Shown here: in pieces, positions 32,545-44,148 of the stretch
Layout of the letters: each line of letters begins with the position of its first letter
Numbering within the stretch: the first letter of the stretch is position 1
Assembly (NCBI RefSeq): GCF_964656455.1
Contig: NC_135715.1
Coordinates: 170,282,437-170,346,436, forward strand
Length of the DNA stretch: 64,000 bases
Origin: Halichoerus grypus
Lineage: Eukaryota; Chordata; Mammalia; Carnivora; Phocidae
Reading direction: 5' to 3'
Position numbers and translations under genes: made by a program
The notes under the pieces: generated by a model
What the model was told of the DNA's origin: nothing
The model's database searches: none
Seen by the model: only the letters and a program-made list of their open reading frames with translations

Positions 32545-33080
32545 ATTTTCCCACTTCTACTGTTCATGGCTCACAGAGGACTTTGTGAACAAATTTAATT
32601 ACACTGACCATGATGAGTTAGAACGAACTTCTGCAGAGATTAAAGCAAGGGCTGACAGAGCAAACAGGGTGAGCCACTCCATGACCTGTGTACAGAGCTG
32701 GTCTTAGGGCATGCATTATGAAAGCACAGAAACACCCTATCTGAAAAGAGGGCCACAGGGCCAGTATCCAGTCTTGGGTTGAGTGGAGAAGGCTAACTCA
32801 AGAGGCAATATGCTGACTAGAAGTAAAGTGTCCTCAATTTCTACGCTGATTAAATTACACCTAATTGCAAGAGATTGAGTAAATTGTCATGTCATCAAGG
32901 AATTCTGTAGTACTGAATATTGTGTGGTATTTAAATAAGTGGGTCATCTGCTGGGATACAGAAATCTCATTAAAGCTTTTCATTGGAATGGTATTTTTGT
33001 AACTGGATTGGACTTTTATTACACCCACGCAATTCAGCTAGTGCTGTCTTCCTTGGAAAAAAAAGAAATGACTCCTTTCT
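32545..33080. other. No recognised feature
   Basis: No repeat recognised. A 104-codon forward ORF begins at 32939 but runs into an L2-like relic and has no family resemblance. Confidence 0.45.
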
Positions 33081-33084
33081 CTCA

Positions 33085-33260
33085 AATTACACAAATTCAC
33101 CTCCCATCTTTCAAAGTTCATCTCAAGCCCCATTTTCTCCCTGAAACTCCATTCCATATTGACAGAATTTTTCTTACAAGTCAGAATTGCACTTATCAAG
33201 GGGAGCTTTGTAGTGTTCTTTCACTGTTTCATGTCGAATTGCATCACACATAACCACCGA
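33085..33260 (+). mobile_element. L2-like 3' segment, forward
   Basis: CCATCTTTCAAAGTTCATCTCAAGCCCCATTTTCTCCC (33105-33142) followed by CTTTGTAGTGTTCTTTCAC fits the L2 3' region. Its right part (33205 on) is the start of the segment copied in inverted form into the composite SINE. Confidence 0.55.
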
Positions 33261-33358
33261 GCTTCCCAAAATTTACTACGAGAGAAATGTGAGCTGGGGA
33301 CCTACCTTGCATTTTTACTGTGCCAGGAGCTCTAGTGTCATATGTAAACCTTTGAAGT
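33205..33358. repeat. Source copy of the inverted 154-bp repeat
   Basis: Pairs in inverted orientation with 31931-32084. It straddles the end of an L2-like relic and the start of a reverse MIR relic. The two copies share this junction, which points to local duplication rather than independent repeat copies. Confidence 0.92.
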
Positions 33359-33490
33359 TACTCCTTAAGGTCTGTATTAATAATATCGCCACTTTTCAGA
33401 TGAGAAAATAGAATTCCAGAGATATTATATGCCTTGCCTGGGGACACACCTACTTAAGTGCCACTCTTGGATTCAAACTCAAGCTAAAAT
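33310..33490 (-). mobile_element. MIR relic, reverse
   Basis: TTACTGTGCCAGGAGCTC, then CCACTTTTCAGATGAGAAAATAGAATTCCAGAG (33391-33423) and GTGCCACTCTTGGATTCAAACTC (33458-33480) are the reverse MIR. Confidence 0.85.
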
Positions 33491-33794
33491 TATTTCCAAG
33501 TCCCTTACCACAGTATCTTCCCAAAGACTGCTCTGTATGCTTTTTGTGTTGCTGAAATTGAACCTAGTTCCTGGAGGCATTTATATCTGTGGTATCAGCA
33601 GCCTCACCACCACTAAAATGGAAGCGTCATGGGCTTTGGGAACTGGAAATGAGAGTTCCAAACTTGATCATACGACTCTGAACACCAGTCTCTTCTCTTT
33701 TGGAGAAATACATACAAAATCTATCCAACTTCCAAAAGCTGCAATCGGTCTACAAGTACTACATTTAGTTCTGTGCATTTTTTCAGGACTAGTA
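33491..33794. other. No recognised feature
   Basis: Part of a 122-codon forward ORF (33429-33797) that starts in the MIR. No domain recognised; judged a chance frame. Confidence 0.45.
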
Positions 33795-34030
33795 TAACAT
33801 AGTGCTCAAACTAAACGTTAGAGTAAAAAGATTCTGGGTTTGAATCCAGGATCTGCCATTCTTAAATCATCCTAATTTCAGCAAACTATTTAATTTCTCT
33901 AAGCCACATATCACACCGGTAAAATAGCTTTAATAATCACCATCTCACTGGATCATCAGAAGGATTTAATGATATTATATACAAATTCTTCAGCATATTG
34001 CTGGCCCATAGTAAGTGCTTCATAGAACTG
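33795..34030 (+). mobile_element. MIR relic, forward
   Basis: Near full-length: CATAGTGCTCAAACTAAACG, GGGTTTGAATCCAGGATCTGCC (33837-33858), CCGGTAAAATAGC core side, GCTGGCCCATAGTAAGTGCTTC (34001-34022). Confidence 0.85.
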
Positions 34031-34491
34031 TCATTTGTGCCTGTGCTCACTGGATTAACAGAAAATAGGTATCTATGCTCCAAGTACACTGATAATTATT
34101 CATTAGCACAGAAAGAGATTAAATCAAAGCAAAGAAGTTTAGAAAGAGAAAAAAATTAACTTCCTTTACCTTGGTGTCTAATACTTAGGAAGTCCAATGT
34201 TAGAGAACTAATTAGACTATAGTTATAATTCATGGCTGTGCAGTCAAAAATATTTTTAAAACTTTATAAAGAAAAATCACCTTTTCCTGTATTGACTAGA
34301 AAATAAGTTTATCATATAAAGTTATCTCAGGCATTTGTTTTTGTTTTATCACAGAATTCTTTTAAATTATGAGTAATAACAAACATTAGGACTCAGGTCA
34401 CACACACATACATTTTAAGAATCCTGTATATTAGCTAAAACAATGAAAACAAAAATTATCTTATTTTCTCACCTTTGCCTGCAATGAAAAT
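34031..34491. other. No recognised feature
   Basis: AT-rich, unassigned. Confidence 0.45.
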
Positions 34492-34509
34492 AAAGCTAGA
34501 CAGATCTAG

Positions 34510-34713
34510 GGGCTCCTGGGTGGCACAGTCGCTTGAGCGGCCAGCTCTTGGTTTCGGCCCAGGTCGTGATCTCAGGGTCATGAGATCGAGCCCCGCACTG
34601 GGCTCTGTGCTCATGTGGAGTCTGCTTGAGTTTCTCTCACCCTTTCCCCCTGCTCCTCCCACTCTTGCTCTCTCTCTCTAAAATAAATAAATCAATCTTT
34701 AAAAAAAAAAAAA
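34510..34713 (+). mobile_element. Can-SINE, forward, 18-bp TSD
   Basis: GGCTCCTGGGTGGCACAGTCG head, GGTCGTGATCTCAGGGTCATG body, AAATAAATAAATC tail. Perfect 18-bp duplication AAAGCTAGACAGATCTAG at 34492-34509 and 34714-34731, the longest in the window. Confidence 0.97.
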
Positions 34714-34731
34714 AAAGCTAGACAGATCTAG

Positions 34732-36524
34732 AACCACTAGAAGTAACTTGGGTAAAAACGGTGAACATAGACTTTATTTCTCTTGATGAGAATGTTTAAA
34801 AAAATCTTCAAGAAAATACATTACTTTCAAATGAGCTCTTTGCATGTGACATTATGTTGTGGACACATTTATAACGAGGAAATACAGCAATATTTTTAAA
34901 ATTCTCTTAAACAAATTGGAAGTATTTAAAAGATGTAGATGCAACTGAGTCAAACTTCACTCAAAAGCTTGTATACTTGTTTGCAAGAACCTCACTTGAA
35001 TGTTGGCCTATCAAGTCAAGCACAGCTATTTTAGAAAGAAAAAAAAATGGACAGCAGGAGTTAAATTTGATGTTCATTAACATGAAGGAAATTTCTTGCC
35101 CCATTTAGCTAATATCTTAGTTGGTACAGTGTGACAAACAAATTTTAGCTGTTAAAATCTATTATACCTGCTTTAAATTGCATCTCCCTGTAGCCAGAGG
35201 CTCAATAGTTAGTTAAATTCAATTTGAGTTGCCAGGGGCTGTTAATGGGTAGGTTTTTCTATTTGTTCTCTTAATTGTTCTCTATCTAAATTATCACTGA
35301 TGATGAAATCGTATGTGACTACATTCCCACATAATCAGAAAGTCTAAATAATTTTTCCTCTTCAGGATAATGATATGGAACTAAAGGCCCATAAAAATCT
35401 TCAGGGACAGTTTTGTTGTTGTTGTTGTTGTTGTTGTTGTTTTTATAATGTGTTACATTTAATTTCAAAATAAATAATTCTGCTTGAACTTCAATAACAT
35501 TACAACAATTTGGAAATAATAAACAAACTGAAAGTTATAACTGCTAAGCCCATAGCAGGCTCTTAAAGGTATAAATGAGTGCTGATTGACTATCACTAGT
35601 ATATTTCTAGTATCAGGATGCCCTTCTAAACTTTTTTAAAATGCAAATTTTTTCTGTCTTGAGTGCATTTTTATAATTAATGTGTTATGTGTGTGATAGA
35701 CATTGATATTTCATTCTTTAATTAGTTACTGAGTTTATGATATAACAGCCACAGTAAATCGCAAACAATGAACTGGAAAGGAAAATCTGTACCTATCTTT
35801 TCCAGCAGAGGTCTCTAGAGAGCAACTAAAGTTATGGAAATAAGGGCTATATGTTCAGTAATTTACATAGAAAATTTAACTCTTCAGCTTTATATGAGCC
35901 TTTTCTTTTCACCCACGCCCCTTTCTCTTTTGATGTCTGTGCTCCTTCATCAGATAAAAGGCTGTCTAAAAAAATTGATCAGAAGTAGACACAAGAGAAC
36001 AGGTTAATCCCAAGTGCACCGGTGTAATGTGTCACAAAACAGACAATGTAATTATCTCAGCAGCCTGTTTAACCAGCTAATTCGGCAGCTTTGCATACCA
36101 GGGGTGAGCTCATCTGTTCACTATATTTCCAGCCAGGACATTTTTCACCAAGATCACTACAGTTTTACAAAAGCTTGTAAAAGCCTGAGGATTGAGTATT
36201 TCCTTGAATGTGGTATAACAGCTTTTAGCAATCTTTTATTTATAGGGAAGCAACAAAGAGAAGAAAATGCAGATTAGTATTGCGCAATACCAAAAAAAAT
36301 GAAGTCAATGATATAAATCTCTGTACATGCTCATTTAAAATGAAATACCCTCTCTTTACTGGGAATCTCTGGGGAAATGCTCAACAACTTAACAGAAACA
36401 TGATTTTGATGGCAAAGATTTATAAGCCCAGTTTTGCTTTTCTTAGAAGTAAATTTATTTGCCCCAAATACATTCTGCATTTTGCTAACGCTGGTGCTGT
36501 TTGGGGGGAGTCAGTGTGGGCTTT
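34732..36524. other. Transposon-poor stretch, no gene seen
   Basis: About 1.8 kb with no recognised transposon, only a (GTT)n repeat at 35414-35440. Parts have balanced composition and transcription-factor-like strings (TGTAATTATC near 36046-36055, CTTTGCATACC near 36091-36101). It is a candidate place for conserved non-coding DNA, unproved. Confidence 0.4.
35414..35440. repeat. (GTT)n microsatellite
   Basis: Nine uninterrupted GTT units. Confidence 0.97.
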
Positions 36525-36725
36525 ACAGTAACAATGACCTGGACTTGAATCCTGGTTCCTCGATCCTTTTTTTTGTCTCCTGGTCTTGGGCAAGTTAACC
36601 CCACAGTTTCCCAGTCATTAAATTGTGAATAATACCTACATACTGCATGGTTATTGAGGGACCTAAATCAGATGTCAAGGAAATGCCAAGCAAAAAAGAT
36701 AGCTAAATAAATGGTAGCTCTACAT
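36525..36725 (+). mobile_element. MIR relic, forward
   Basis: GACCTGGACTTGAATCCTGG (36536-36555), CTTGGGCAAGTTAACCCCACAGTTTCCC (36585-36612), then the AT-rich 3' end. Confidence 0.8.
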
Positions 36726-37492
36726 GATATACACACACATGTATGTATACAAATATACATGCATAACAGACACATACATATACACATACACACACATATA
36801 TAACCCATTATACTTATACAACTCTCAAAAAAGTTAATTCACCAAAACCTCAGGATCACTCATGTATCATTCCAAGTCCTTTCCCTAGAACGACTATCCA
36901 CCGACCATAGCAATAACCACATAAGATGCAGGTCCCATAGCAAACACTGTGTGCTCAATAATATTTGTTGAATAAAATAAGCATAACTGATTGAGGGAAG
37001 AAAAAACACCGCAGCATATATAAAATTAGTCAACAGTATTGACAATACTTTAAAGTGATGTGTTTTGCTGTTCAATATTTTCAGCAAATTAAACTTCTAC
37101 ATCAAAGGATAGTAAGTTCTGTGTCTAACAGCTCAGATGTAGGTTATACCTTTGATGTCACATGTCTCATCATTTGACATAGTGAAATGACAACAGTGCC
37201 AGAAGAGTCAAAGTCAGAGAATAATGAAAATAGTCTTGAAGGTGAGGCAAAGATAAAGGAAGGTTCTGATTTATAGTAAAGTCTGTGGAAGTGCCTATTA
37301 CTGCACCAAAGTGATGAGGAAACACAGTTGGATTACACCTGAGGTGCAAAACGCCCAAGGAGATGGGGTGGAAAAACTCCAGAGCCAGGGATGCAGCCAG
37401 GAGATAGACTTCGGAGTGAACCAACCACCACCTCTCAAAGTCTCATGGCAGAGAAGTCTCTGTTCTTCAACAGCAAGTTCAAAGTCGGGGAA
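36726..37492. other. No gene seen; CA/TA-rich patch
   Basis: 36728-36802 is an imperfect ACACAT/ATGTAT-type low-complexity run. The rest is unassigned. Confidence 0.5.
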
Positions 37493-37680
37493 AGTCGTTA
37501 AGCGTCTGCCTTTGGCTCCGATCATGACCCCAGGGTCCTGGGATGTAGCCCCCCATGGGGCTCCCTGCTTCACGGGAAGCCTGCTTCTCCCTCTCCCACT
37601 CCCCCTGCTTCCGTTCCCTCTCTCGCTGTGTCTCTCTCTGTCAAATAAATAAATAAAATCCTTAAAAAAAAAAAAAAAAA
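37493..37680 (+). mobile_element. 5'-truncated Can-SINE, forward
   Basis: Begins inside the head at AGTCGTTAAGCGTCTGCC; the usual GGGGCGCCTGGGTGGCTC is absent. Body, (CT) stretch, AAATAAATAAATAAAATC tail and A-run are normal. Flanks GTCGGGGAAAG (37484-37494) and GTCCAGGGAAAG (about 37683-37694) may be a degraded duplication overlapping the truncated start. Confidence 0.9.
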
Positions 37681-37849
37681 AGGTCCAGGGAAAGAAGTAC
37701 CAGGAAGTCCCTACCTTTGACTTCCACTTGATTCCCCATAGAGCTTGTTTGCCACACATCAGCTGAAATAAAAATTGGGTTATACAGCTCCCCTACTCCA
37801 AATCTTCCTGCAAATCCTATGATCTACATATTCCAGTTTGTTTCAAACC

Positions 37850-38285
37850 ATTTTTATTTCAAATTGCTCCACTGAGACGATACTGGCCTCATGGTCATTA
37901 TTATTTTTTTTAACAGCATGGGATATTTTTACCTTCCATTGACTGTGTGTCTCTTCCCCTCAGACTTTTGCAAGGTGTGCTTCCTCATTCCACTTCCCCA
38001 GGACTCTATTCAAACGTCACCTCCTTACAAAGCCCCTAGCTGACCACCCGTGCCAAAATAGCACTTCCAGTCATTCTCTTTTATTGTGCTTTCTTCTTCT
38101 TCTTCGTATCACTTACCGGGACCTCAGTTTACATTATTTCTTTGCTTATGTGTTTACTGTCTCTCATCCCATATTAACTCAGTGATGCCAGGAATTTATT
38201 TTATTCACTGGTCTATCCCCACTGCCTGGAAAGGTCCTTAGCACACAGCAGTCACTTGGTATATATATTTGTTGAAGAAATAGTG
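37850..38285 (+). mobile_element. L2 LINE 3' region, forward
   Basis: GACTCTATTCAAACGTCACCTCC (38002-38024), TCCCCACTGCCTGGAAAGGTCC (38216-38237), then TTAGCACACAGCAGTCACTTGG and TTTGTTGAA fit the L2 3' end. Confidence 0.7.
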
Positions 38286-38699
38286 GGAAAGAAGTCCAGT
38301 AGCTGAATGTGTGTTTCTACCACATTTTGTTCATTCTAGCTTCATATTGTAGAGTGACTGTGAATTTCCACATTCTAGGGCCACCATTAGTCTGTCAGCT
38401 CCTTAAATACGGTAGAGCCTAGATCTTAAAATTGAATTTTGACTATAATGTCTGGCACAATGTGGCACCTGAGAAAATACTTGCCTAGCAAACATAAATT
38501 TCAAAAATGAACAAAAAGATGAAATATTAAAGCTACTCAAGTGTTTTTAAAATTGAGAATCATAGTGTATTTCCAAAAATAATTAAAAATGCCAAGATAA
38601 TATTGCTGTGATATTAAAACTGGTCCAGTAACAAATATTTCTCTGTCTCAGCCATTAATAAAAAGTACCAGACACTGATTTTATCTTGTAGAACTCTCA

Positions 38700-38828
38700 A
38701 TATACTGCTGGCAGGGTCCCATTATTATCATCCCTAACTTACAGGTGGAGAAATTGAGGTGAAAAATTGTTAAGCATCTTGCCCAGAATCACACAGCTAA
38801 TAAATGCTAGGATTTGAATCCTAGTCAT
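38700..38828 (-). mobile_element. MIR relic, reverse
   Basis: TTACAGGTGGAGAAATTGAGG (38740-38760), TCTTGCCCAGAATCACACAGCTAATAAATGC (38777-38807). Confidence 0.85.
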
Positions 38829-38829
38829 A

Positions 38830-40419
38830 TTAACAGCTGTCTTTGGGAGTCCTTCGAAATCTACTCTCAGACTGATCTTCTGATGTTTCAAATATTATTT
38901 TCTCCAGTTCCTTTTGTAATGAATACCCACTTCCTATTTCTCTCTTCTAACAATCAAGTTAGTATCACTAACTTAAGAACTTAAACACTGCAAAGCTTCA
39001 GTAAGGTTTGGATACCAAACTCTTAAAACATACTTAATAATAAGTATGTGTCCCCTCCCCAAAATGGGGGCTAACAAAGGTTAATGTTGTCCTTGGGGTG
39101 GCAAAATTTAAATTTCATTAGAGTCTCCTAAGCCTATATTAGAGGAAAAAAATGTTGCTATCTTTTCATAAAACCTGCATTTCAAGGCACTTCTATGATT
39201 TATGAATTTCTCTCCCATAGAGAACAAGTGATATATAGCTGAAGTCTAATTCATTCCAACTCATCACATGTATTTTGTAACTCCATATCACCTTTCAAAA
39301 TCAATAGGTATTTAATACTGAGGAGATGTATTTAGGTTTGAAAGAAGATAAAAATTAGACTGTGAGCTATTCCTTATATGGAATCCTGTTAACATATTTT
39401 CATATGGTGTCAGGTCAAACACCTTAACTTGTTTTTTTAGACTCATTGCCCAATATTCTTCAGCTCCTGTATAATTTACTCTTACACTATGCTTACAGGC
39501 AGTATTAATCTGCATGGGTTAAAAAGGGTCTTTAGTCTATTACTAAGTATTTGCATGGCCTTTGGCAAGATAAAGTGTTGTTATATAAGCAGTAACTGTG
39601 TGTACCATATTAATAGTCCTTGCCTCAGAACCTTTATTTGTAAAGTTTTCTTATTTTTTCTTTTGTTATTAGATAATTTATATATTTCTGTTCATAAAAC
39701 TCATCATTTTGAAGTACCTTTCCTTTAGTCACATATTTATTTATTTACTCAATAAATATGCATAGAGAGTCTATTTATTATAACAGGCTCTGTGCTTGCA
39801 CTGGGAATAATGTGGGGGAAAAACAGACACAAAGAGTGAAAAACAATGTGCAGAGGCATCTTTGAATGCCATTATAATTATAAAATTAAATTAATAGTTA
39901 ACAACTTGTTGGCAGATAATACATACAGGGCCATGTCCTGTGGTTGAGGAAATGATACAGTACTGTAAGAGTTACATCAACTCTCTCCATTAACTATGGT
40001 ACCATTTAAAATATAAATATTGTGTAAATATATTATCTAGTCCAATATTTGAGCACGAAAATTATAAATACACAGGTTGCTTCACATTTTACTAAGTTAC
40101 TGAGGTATATTTTGAATTTATTTCTGTGGAGTCTTTCAAAAAAGAAATTGTTCTTATCTTTTGGTCCTGTTTTAAGTGTGTTTGGGATGAAAGACAGAGG
40201 AATGGGTTAATTTTTGAACCAAAAGTTCTGGCACTCCATGCGGAAGAAACCATATGAAATGAGGCAGGGGGTCTGTGTGCTCAGGACAGCAATTAAGCCC
40301 ACTTGGTTAGAACATAATGGTAGTGAAAAACAGTGTGAGATAATGTTGAAAATGCAATATGGTAGGGGTGTTGAGAGTTGTACTTGGCAAGGCAAGGAGT
40401 TGACAGTTCTTGTGCGGGA
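38830..40419. other. No gene seen
   Basis: AT-rich. 39028-39049 is a 9-bp stem inverted repeat (ACATACTTA-ATAA-TAAGTATGT). A faint L2-like 3' pattern lies near 39785-39850. Confidence 0.45.
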
Positions 40420-40640
40420 CAGGAAGATGATCAGAACTGGGCTCTGAAGAGATTAATCTGGTAACAAGGTAGAGAATGAATTGGGAGAAGGGACAGAGGA
40501 GAAAGAGAAGCTAATGGGAGGCATAAATGTCAAACCCAGTGAAGGCCTGAACTAGAAGAGTGGACATAAGAATGCAGAGGTAAGGAAAGGTGCTGCAGAA
40601 AGAGAATCAACAGCACTGGGGAACAGATTGGATCTGGGCC
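40420..40640 (-). mobile_element. L2-like relic, reverse
   Basis: GGGCTCTGAAGAGATTAATCTGG, then GTGAAGGCCTGAACTAGAAG (40539-40558) follow the reverse L2-like order. Diverged. Confidence 0.45.
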
Positions 40641-40844
40641 GAGAGGAATCTGCTCACAAAATAAGGCAAGTTTTTTAGAATTTGTCTTATTAAAGTTTCT
40701 GATAATGACAAATCAATACAATGGTTTTTAAGGCTTCCTCATCTAAGATAACTACCTTCATAGAAAATGTTAATATTTATTAATGATGAAATGTTAGATA
40801 ATATGCTAAATATATTTATAAATATTTAATAGTTATTTTAATAG

Positions 40845-41065
40845 TAAACATTTATCAAGCACTTACCAGATAGCATGTTAAAATGTACCAGATGGCACAT
40901 TAAAGATGTTACATATTACATTCATTATCTAGTTAAAACCACAACAAACCTACAGGGAGGTTCAGTTATCATCCCCTTTTTACAAGTGAGAAAATTGAAA
41001 ATTAGAGAACTGAAGCAATATTAAGTCAGAATTTGAACTCAGCTCTGCCAGACTCTGCAGCATTA
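40845..41065 (-). mobile_element. MIR relic, reverse
   Basis: TATCAAGCACTTACCAGATAGC, CACAACAAACCTACAGGGAGG (40941-40961), CCCCTTTTTACAAGTGAGAAAATTG (40974-40998), GAATTTGAACTCAGCTCTGCC. Confidence 0.85.
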
Positions 41066-41179
41066 GCCAAATTTACATGTGAAAGAATAATCATTACTTC
41101 ACCCTGAGGACCAATGAAGTTACAGATTTTGTCCTACTTACTTATCAAAATGAAATATTGAAGTCTTTCACCCAAATAT

Positions 41180-41660
41180 GATAAATATCTACCTACTGAG
41201 CATCCACTGGGTACCAATCTCTGTTTTAGATGCTTAGACACTGGATTCTAAGCCTACTGTACTTTGGTACCTACTGTAGGTACCAAATTCTTACATGGTG
41301 AGGATAAAGACATAAAAATATAAACATTCAGAGAATTTTTTGACTGGGGATATGTAGCATGGAGAAGCACTGGAGAGAGCCAAGAGGCAAATTTATTCCA
41401 CCTTTGAAGCAACACGGGACTGCCCACTGAAGAAGAAAAAAGAGCTGGTATGGAGAAGTAAGTAAGGACTAAGATTGAAGTTGGTACATGCTAAGCAAGG
41501 CTTTGCAGGAAAAGAGGAGAGATTAAGTGATTTATGGTATTTGGGGGAAAAGGAGATGTTCAAATGTAATGTTTTAGAAAATTTTGTCCAGTGGTGTGCT
41601 GTGCAATCCCTTCATTAATGTTCTCAAGAAACTTTTAGGGAAGACACATACTACATTTCA
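41180..41660 (-). mobile_element. L2-like relic, reverse, with hairpin
   Basis: CTACTGAGCATCCACTGGGTACC is the usual reverse-strand opening, followed by GCAAGGCTTTGCAGG-type text. It contains a 12-bp perfect inverted repeat with a one-base centre (41263-41287). Confidence 0.5.
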
Positions 41661-43998
41661 AGACTTTGGAGGATTGGATTTTTGTTAACTATGGATGCAT
41701 CACCATGCTAACCAAACCATACTTAGAGAAAGCACCCTCAACTTTTTATAAATATGCTGAAGTATATATCATGTCTGTTCTGAGATATGATCCCATATAA
41801 TCTAATAATCTTTAAAGTACCAAAGATTAAGAATAAATAAATTCTTTTTTCTTGTCAATTAGACTAGATTCAAGGATATCCCTATAACAATATTGTCATT
41901 CATTTAATTTCTGAAATCTTCTATCTTTTTTGAATGAGATGGAGGCATAACTAGCAGGAAGGCAGTCAGATCTAACCTATATGGAATACACAATAGCAAT
42001 TACAATCATCTACCATAATGCAGTTTAAATGATTAAAATAATCTGCTTATGGTGGAAAGGAGTGGGGAACCCAGAGTGAGAGTGGGAAATCAGGGATTGA
42101 GAATGGCAACGGTAGAAAAAGCTCCCACTGACAAGTAATGACCACCTATCTGTCTCCAAATTGTGTAATCCTACACTCAACCTGCCCCCAAATTCTAGTA
42201 CTGTGTCCATATTTAGAGAGCATATAAGAAACATTAGATCCATAGCTCACTAGGGAAAAATCCAAAATTACTTCTCATCCTCCTCTACCTTCAAATTGCA
42301 GGAACTAGTTTTGGAGTTTGGTTTTGTTTTGCTTTGCTTTGAATCCCATTTTCTCTGAAACCAGCTTTCTCTTCTCTACTCGTGTTCTCCCATAATTACC
42401 ATCACCAATGAATTCATATTCTTAAATTGGAACCTAAACTCTAATAGAGGTTTGAAAAAAGGCATGTGAGGAAAAAAAAAAACAACAAACAACTCTGACA
42501 AAGATTATTAAACATTATATCCTGCTTGACTTTTTCCTATGGATTGATCTCCAAGCATCAGACCCATTTTTAGATTTGGATTCCTGTTTAATTCCTTGAA
42601 TAACTTACCCTCGTTTTACTCTCAATTGTGAATACTACCTTTACCTTTGTCCTGACACTCGCCTATTTTTGTTCATCCGTCTCTTGGCCAGTTATGCCTC
42701 CCTTCTTTGAGCCTACAGAACAACGCTGGCCTTACTCTCTTTCTTATACTCCATTCTCCAAACCAACCCCACCCTCAGTTCTTCTGTTATTTCACTGCTA
42801 AGGCACCAGGGAACTGAGGAAGCCCAGGCCAGAGCATGAACACTAACCCAGCAAGATGTGAGGCAAGTGTGGCATACAGGAGCTCATGTCTTGAGAAGCT
42901 CATACTGATAGGAGCCTTGGGATTCATGAATTCATTCAGGAGGAATCTTGGATGGCATCCAGGATTTTAGACCCAACCAAAAGAGACTCATAAGATACAG
43001 ATTTTAAGTCAGCCAGCTGAAGTTGACTATGGACATAAATGCAAGTTAGTCATGGTGAAACAAGCTAAAGATGGTCAGAGACCAGATTAAAATAGCGATA
43101 GGCAGGATGGGGTGCTGGGTAGAATCTGGATCAGAAAACCTGAAAATCACTTTGTTGTGGTATAAACAAGCAGCCCAAACAGGAATAAACAGGAGATGTG
43201 AATGATCCTAGGGCAAGCACAGGGTGCCTCCTACTATAGTGATAAATGTCCTTCTTGGTACACATAATCTTGACTGCTTTGCAGAGTAAGTTGGCATTGC
43301 AAAGGTACATTTTGTTGAAAATTTTAACAGGAAGAGAGCTACAGACTTTTATTTAACACTCATCATTAAATTTCATAATCATTATGTATCCAAATACATT
43401 ATCTATTTGCCTTATTTCCCTATTGACAGTTTCTTAACCCAAAGCATGTAAGCATTTTCTGTATATAATGTCTGCTCATTCAGAAATGATCCATAATTGA
43501 ATGTAAACTGAATAGTAATAATTTACTCTATATTGAAGAAGTTTGTCTAATCTTTTCAAGTAATTTCTCACAAAACAAAATGTTAAATGCTATCATCTCA
43601 GAAATGGTATGCATGTTTTATAACCTATTGGTGGGGTCAGGAATGGGTAGGTAAGGGGGTTAACGGAAATGAAATCACTGACTCCAGTTCTCTACCACAC
43701 TTACAGGGATGAATGTAGATTTTGTCTTCATCTTTGCCAGCACTGCTGTTGCTAAGTGTGCTAGATTACCTTGTTTCCTCGTTCTATCCTAATGTTGACT
43801 TTTTGTGTACCAACTAAATACACAAGGGCTAACTGTGAACTTGTAGGTAAAGCTGTATGAGATGCCCTGAAAATGTATCTATGGAAGCACAGCATGTTAT
43901 AATTAAGACAATTTCCAGAGCCTTGAAATCCTCAAAAGGCCCCAGGATTAGTTTGGTTTGGTGCCAGAATATATCAGGTTGACAGCCAACAATCATTG
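41661..43998. other. No recognised gene or transposon
   Basis: A (GTTTT/GCTTT)n-like patch at 42320-42342 and an A-run at 42472-42482. Otherwise unassigned. Confidence 0.45.
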
Positions 43999-44080
43999 CT
44001 CCTCCCTCCCTCCCTCCCTTATTCCTTTCTCTCTCTCTTTCTTTCTCTTTCTTTCTTTCTCTCTCTCTTTCTTTCTTTCA
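43999..44080. repeat. Pyrimidine microsatellite (CTCC)n / (CTTT)n
   Basis: CTCC units then CTTT/CT units; strand-asymmetric polypyrimidine tract of about 80 bases. Confidence 0.95.
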
Positions 44081-44082
44081 AG

Positions 44083-44148
44083 AAGCCTCCTGGCACACTT
44101 AGTCCTGCATGTTACAAGCCTCCTGGCACACTTAATCCTGCATGTTAC
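44083..44148. repeat. 33-bp tandem duplication
   Basis: Two adjacent copies (44083-44115 and 44116-44148) starting AAGCCTCCTGGCACACTTA, one mismatch. Immediately next to the polypyrimidine tract. Confidence 0.95.

Noticed and set aside
32939..33797. Two forward ORFs of 104 and 122 codons in near succession
   Set aside because: They run through L2-like and MIR relics, with no splice or family evidence linking them.
36728..36802. Alternating purine-pyrimidine run considered as an origin or regulatory element
   Set aside because: Low-complexity CA/TA/ATGT drift of a microsatellite; no supporting motif.
37298..37759. Overlapping 153- and 113-codon ORFs on opposite strands
   Set aside because: Both depend on the GC-richer, stop-poor Can-SINE at 37493-37680.
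39028..39049. 9-bp inverted repeat ACATACTTA/TAAGTATGT
   Set aside because: Short, AT-rich and expected several times by chance in a window of this size; not raised as a separate finding.
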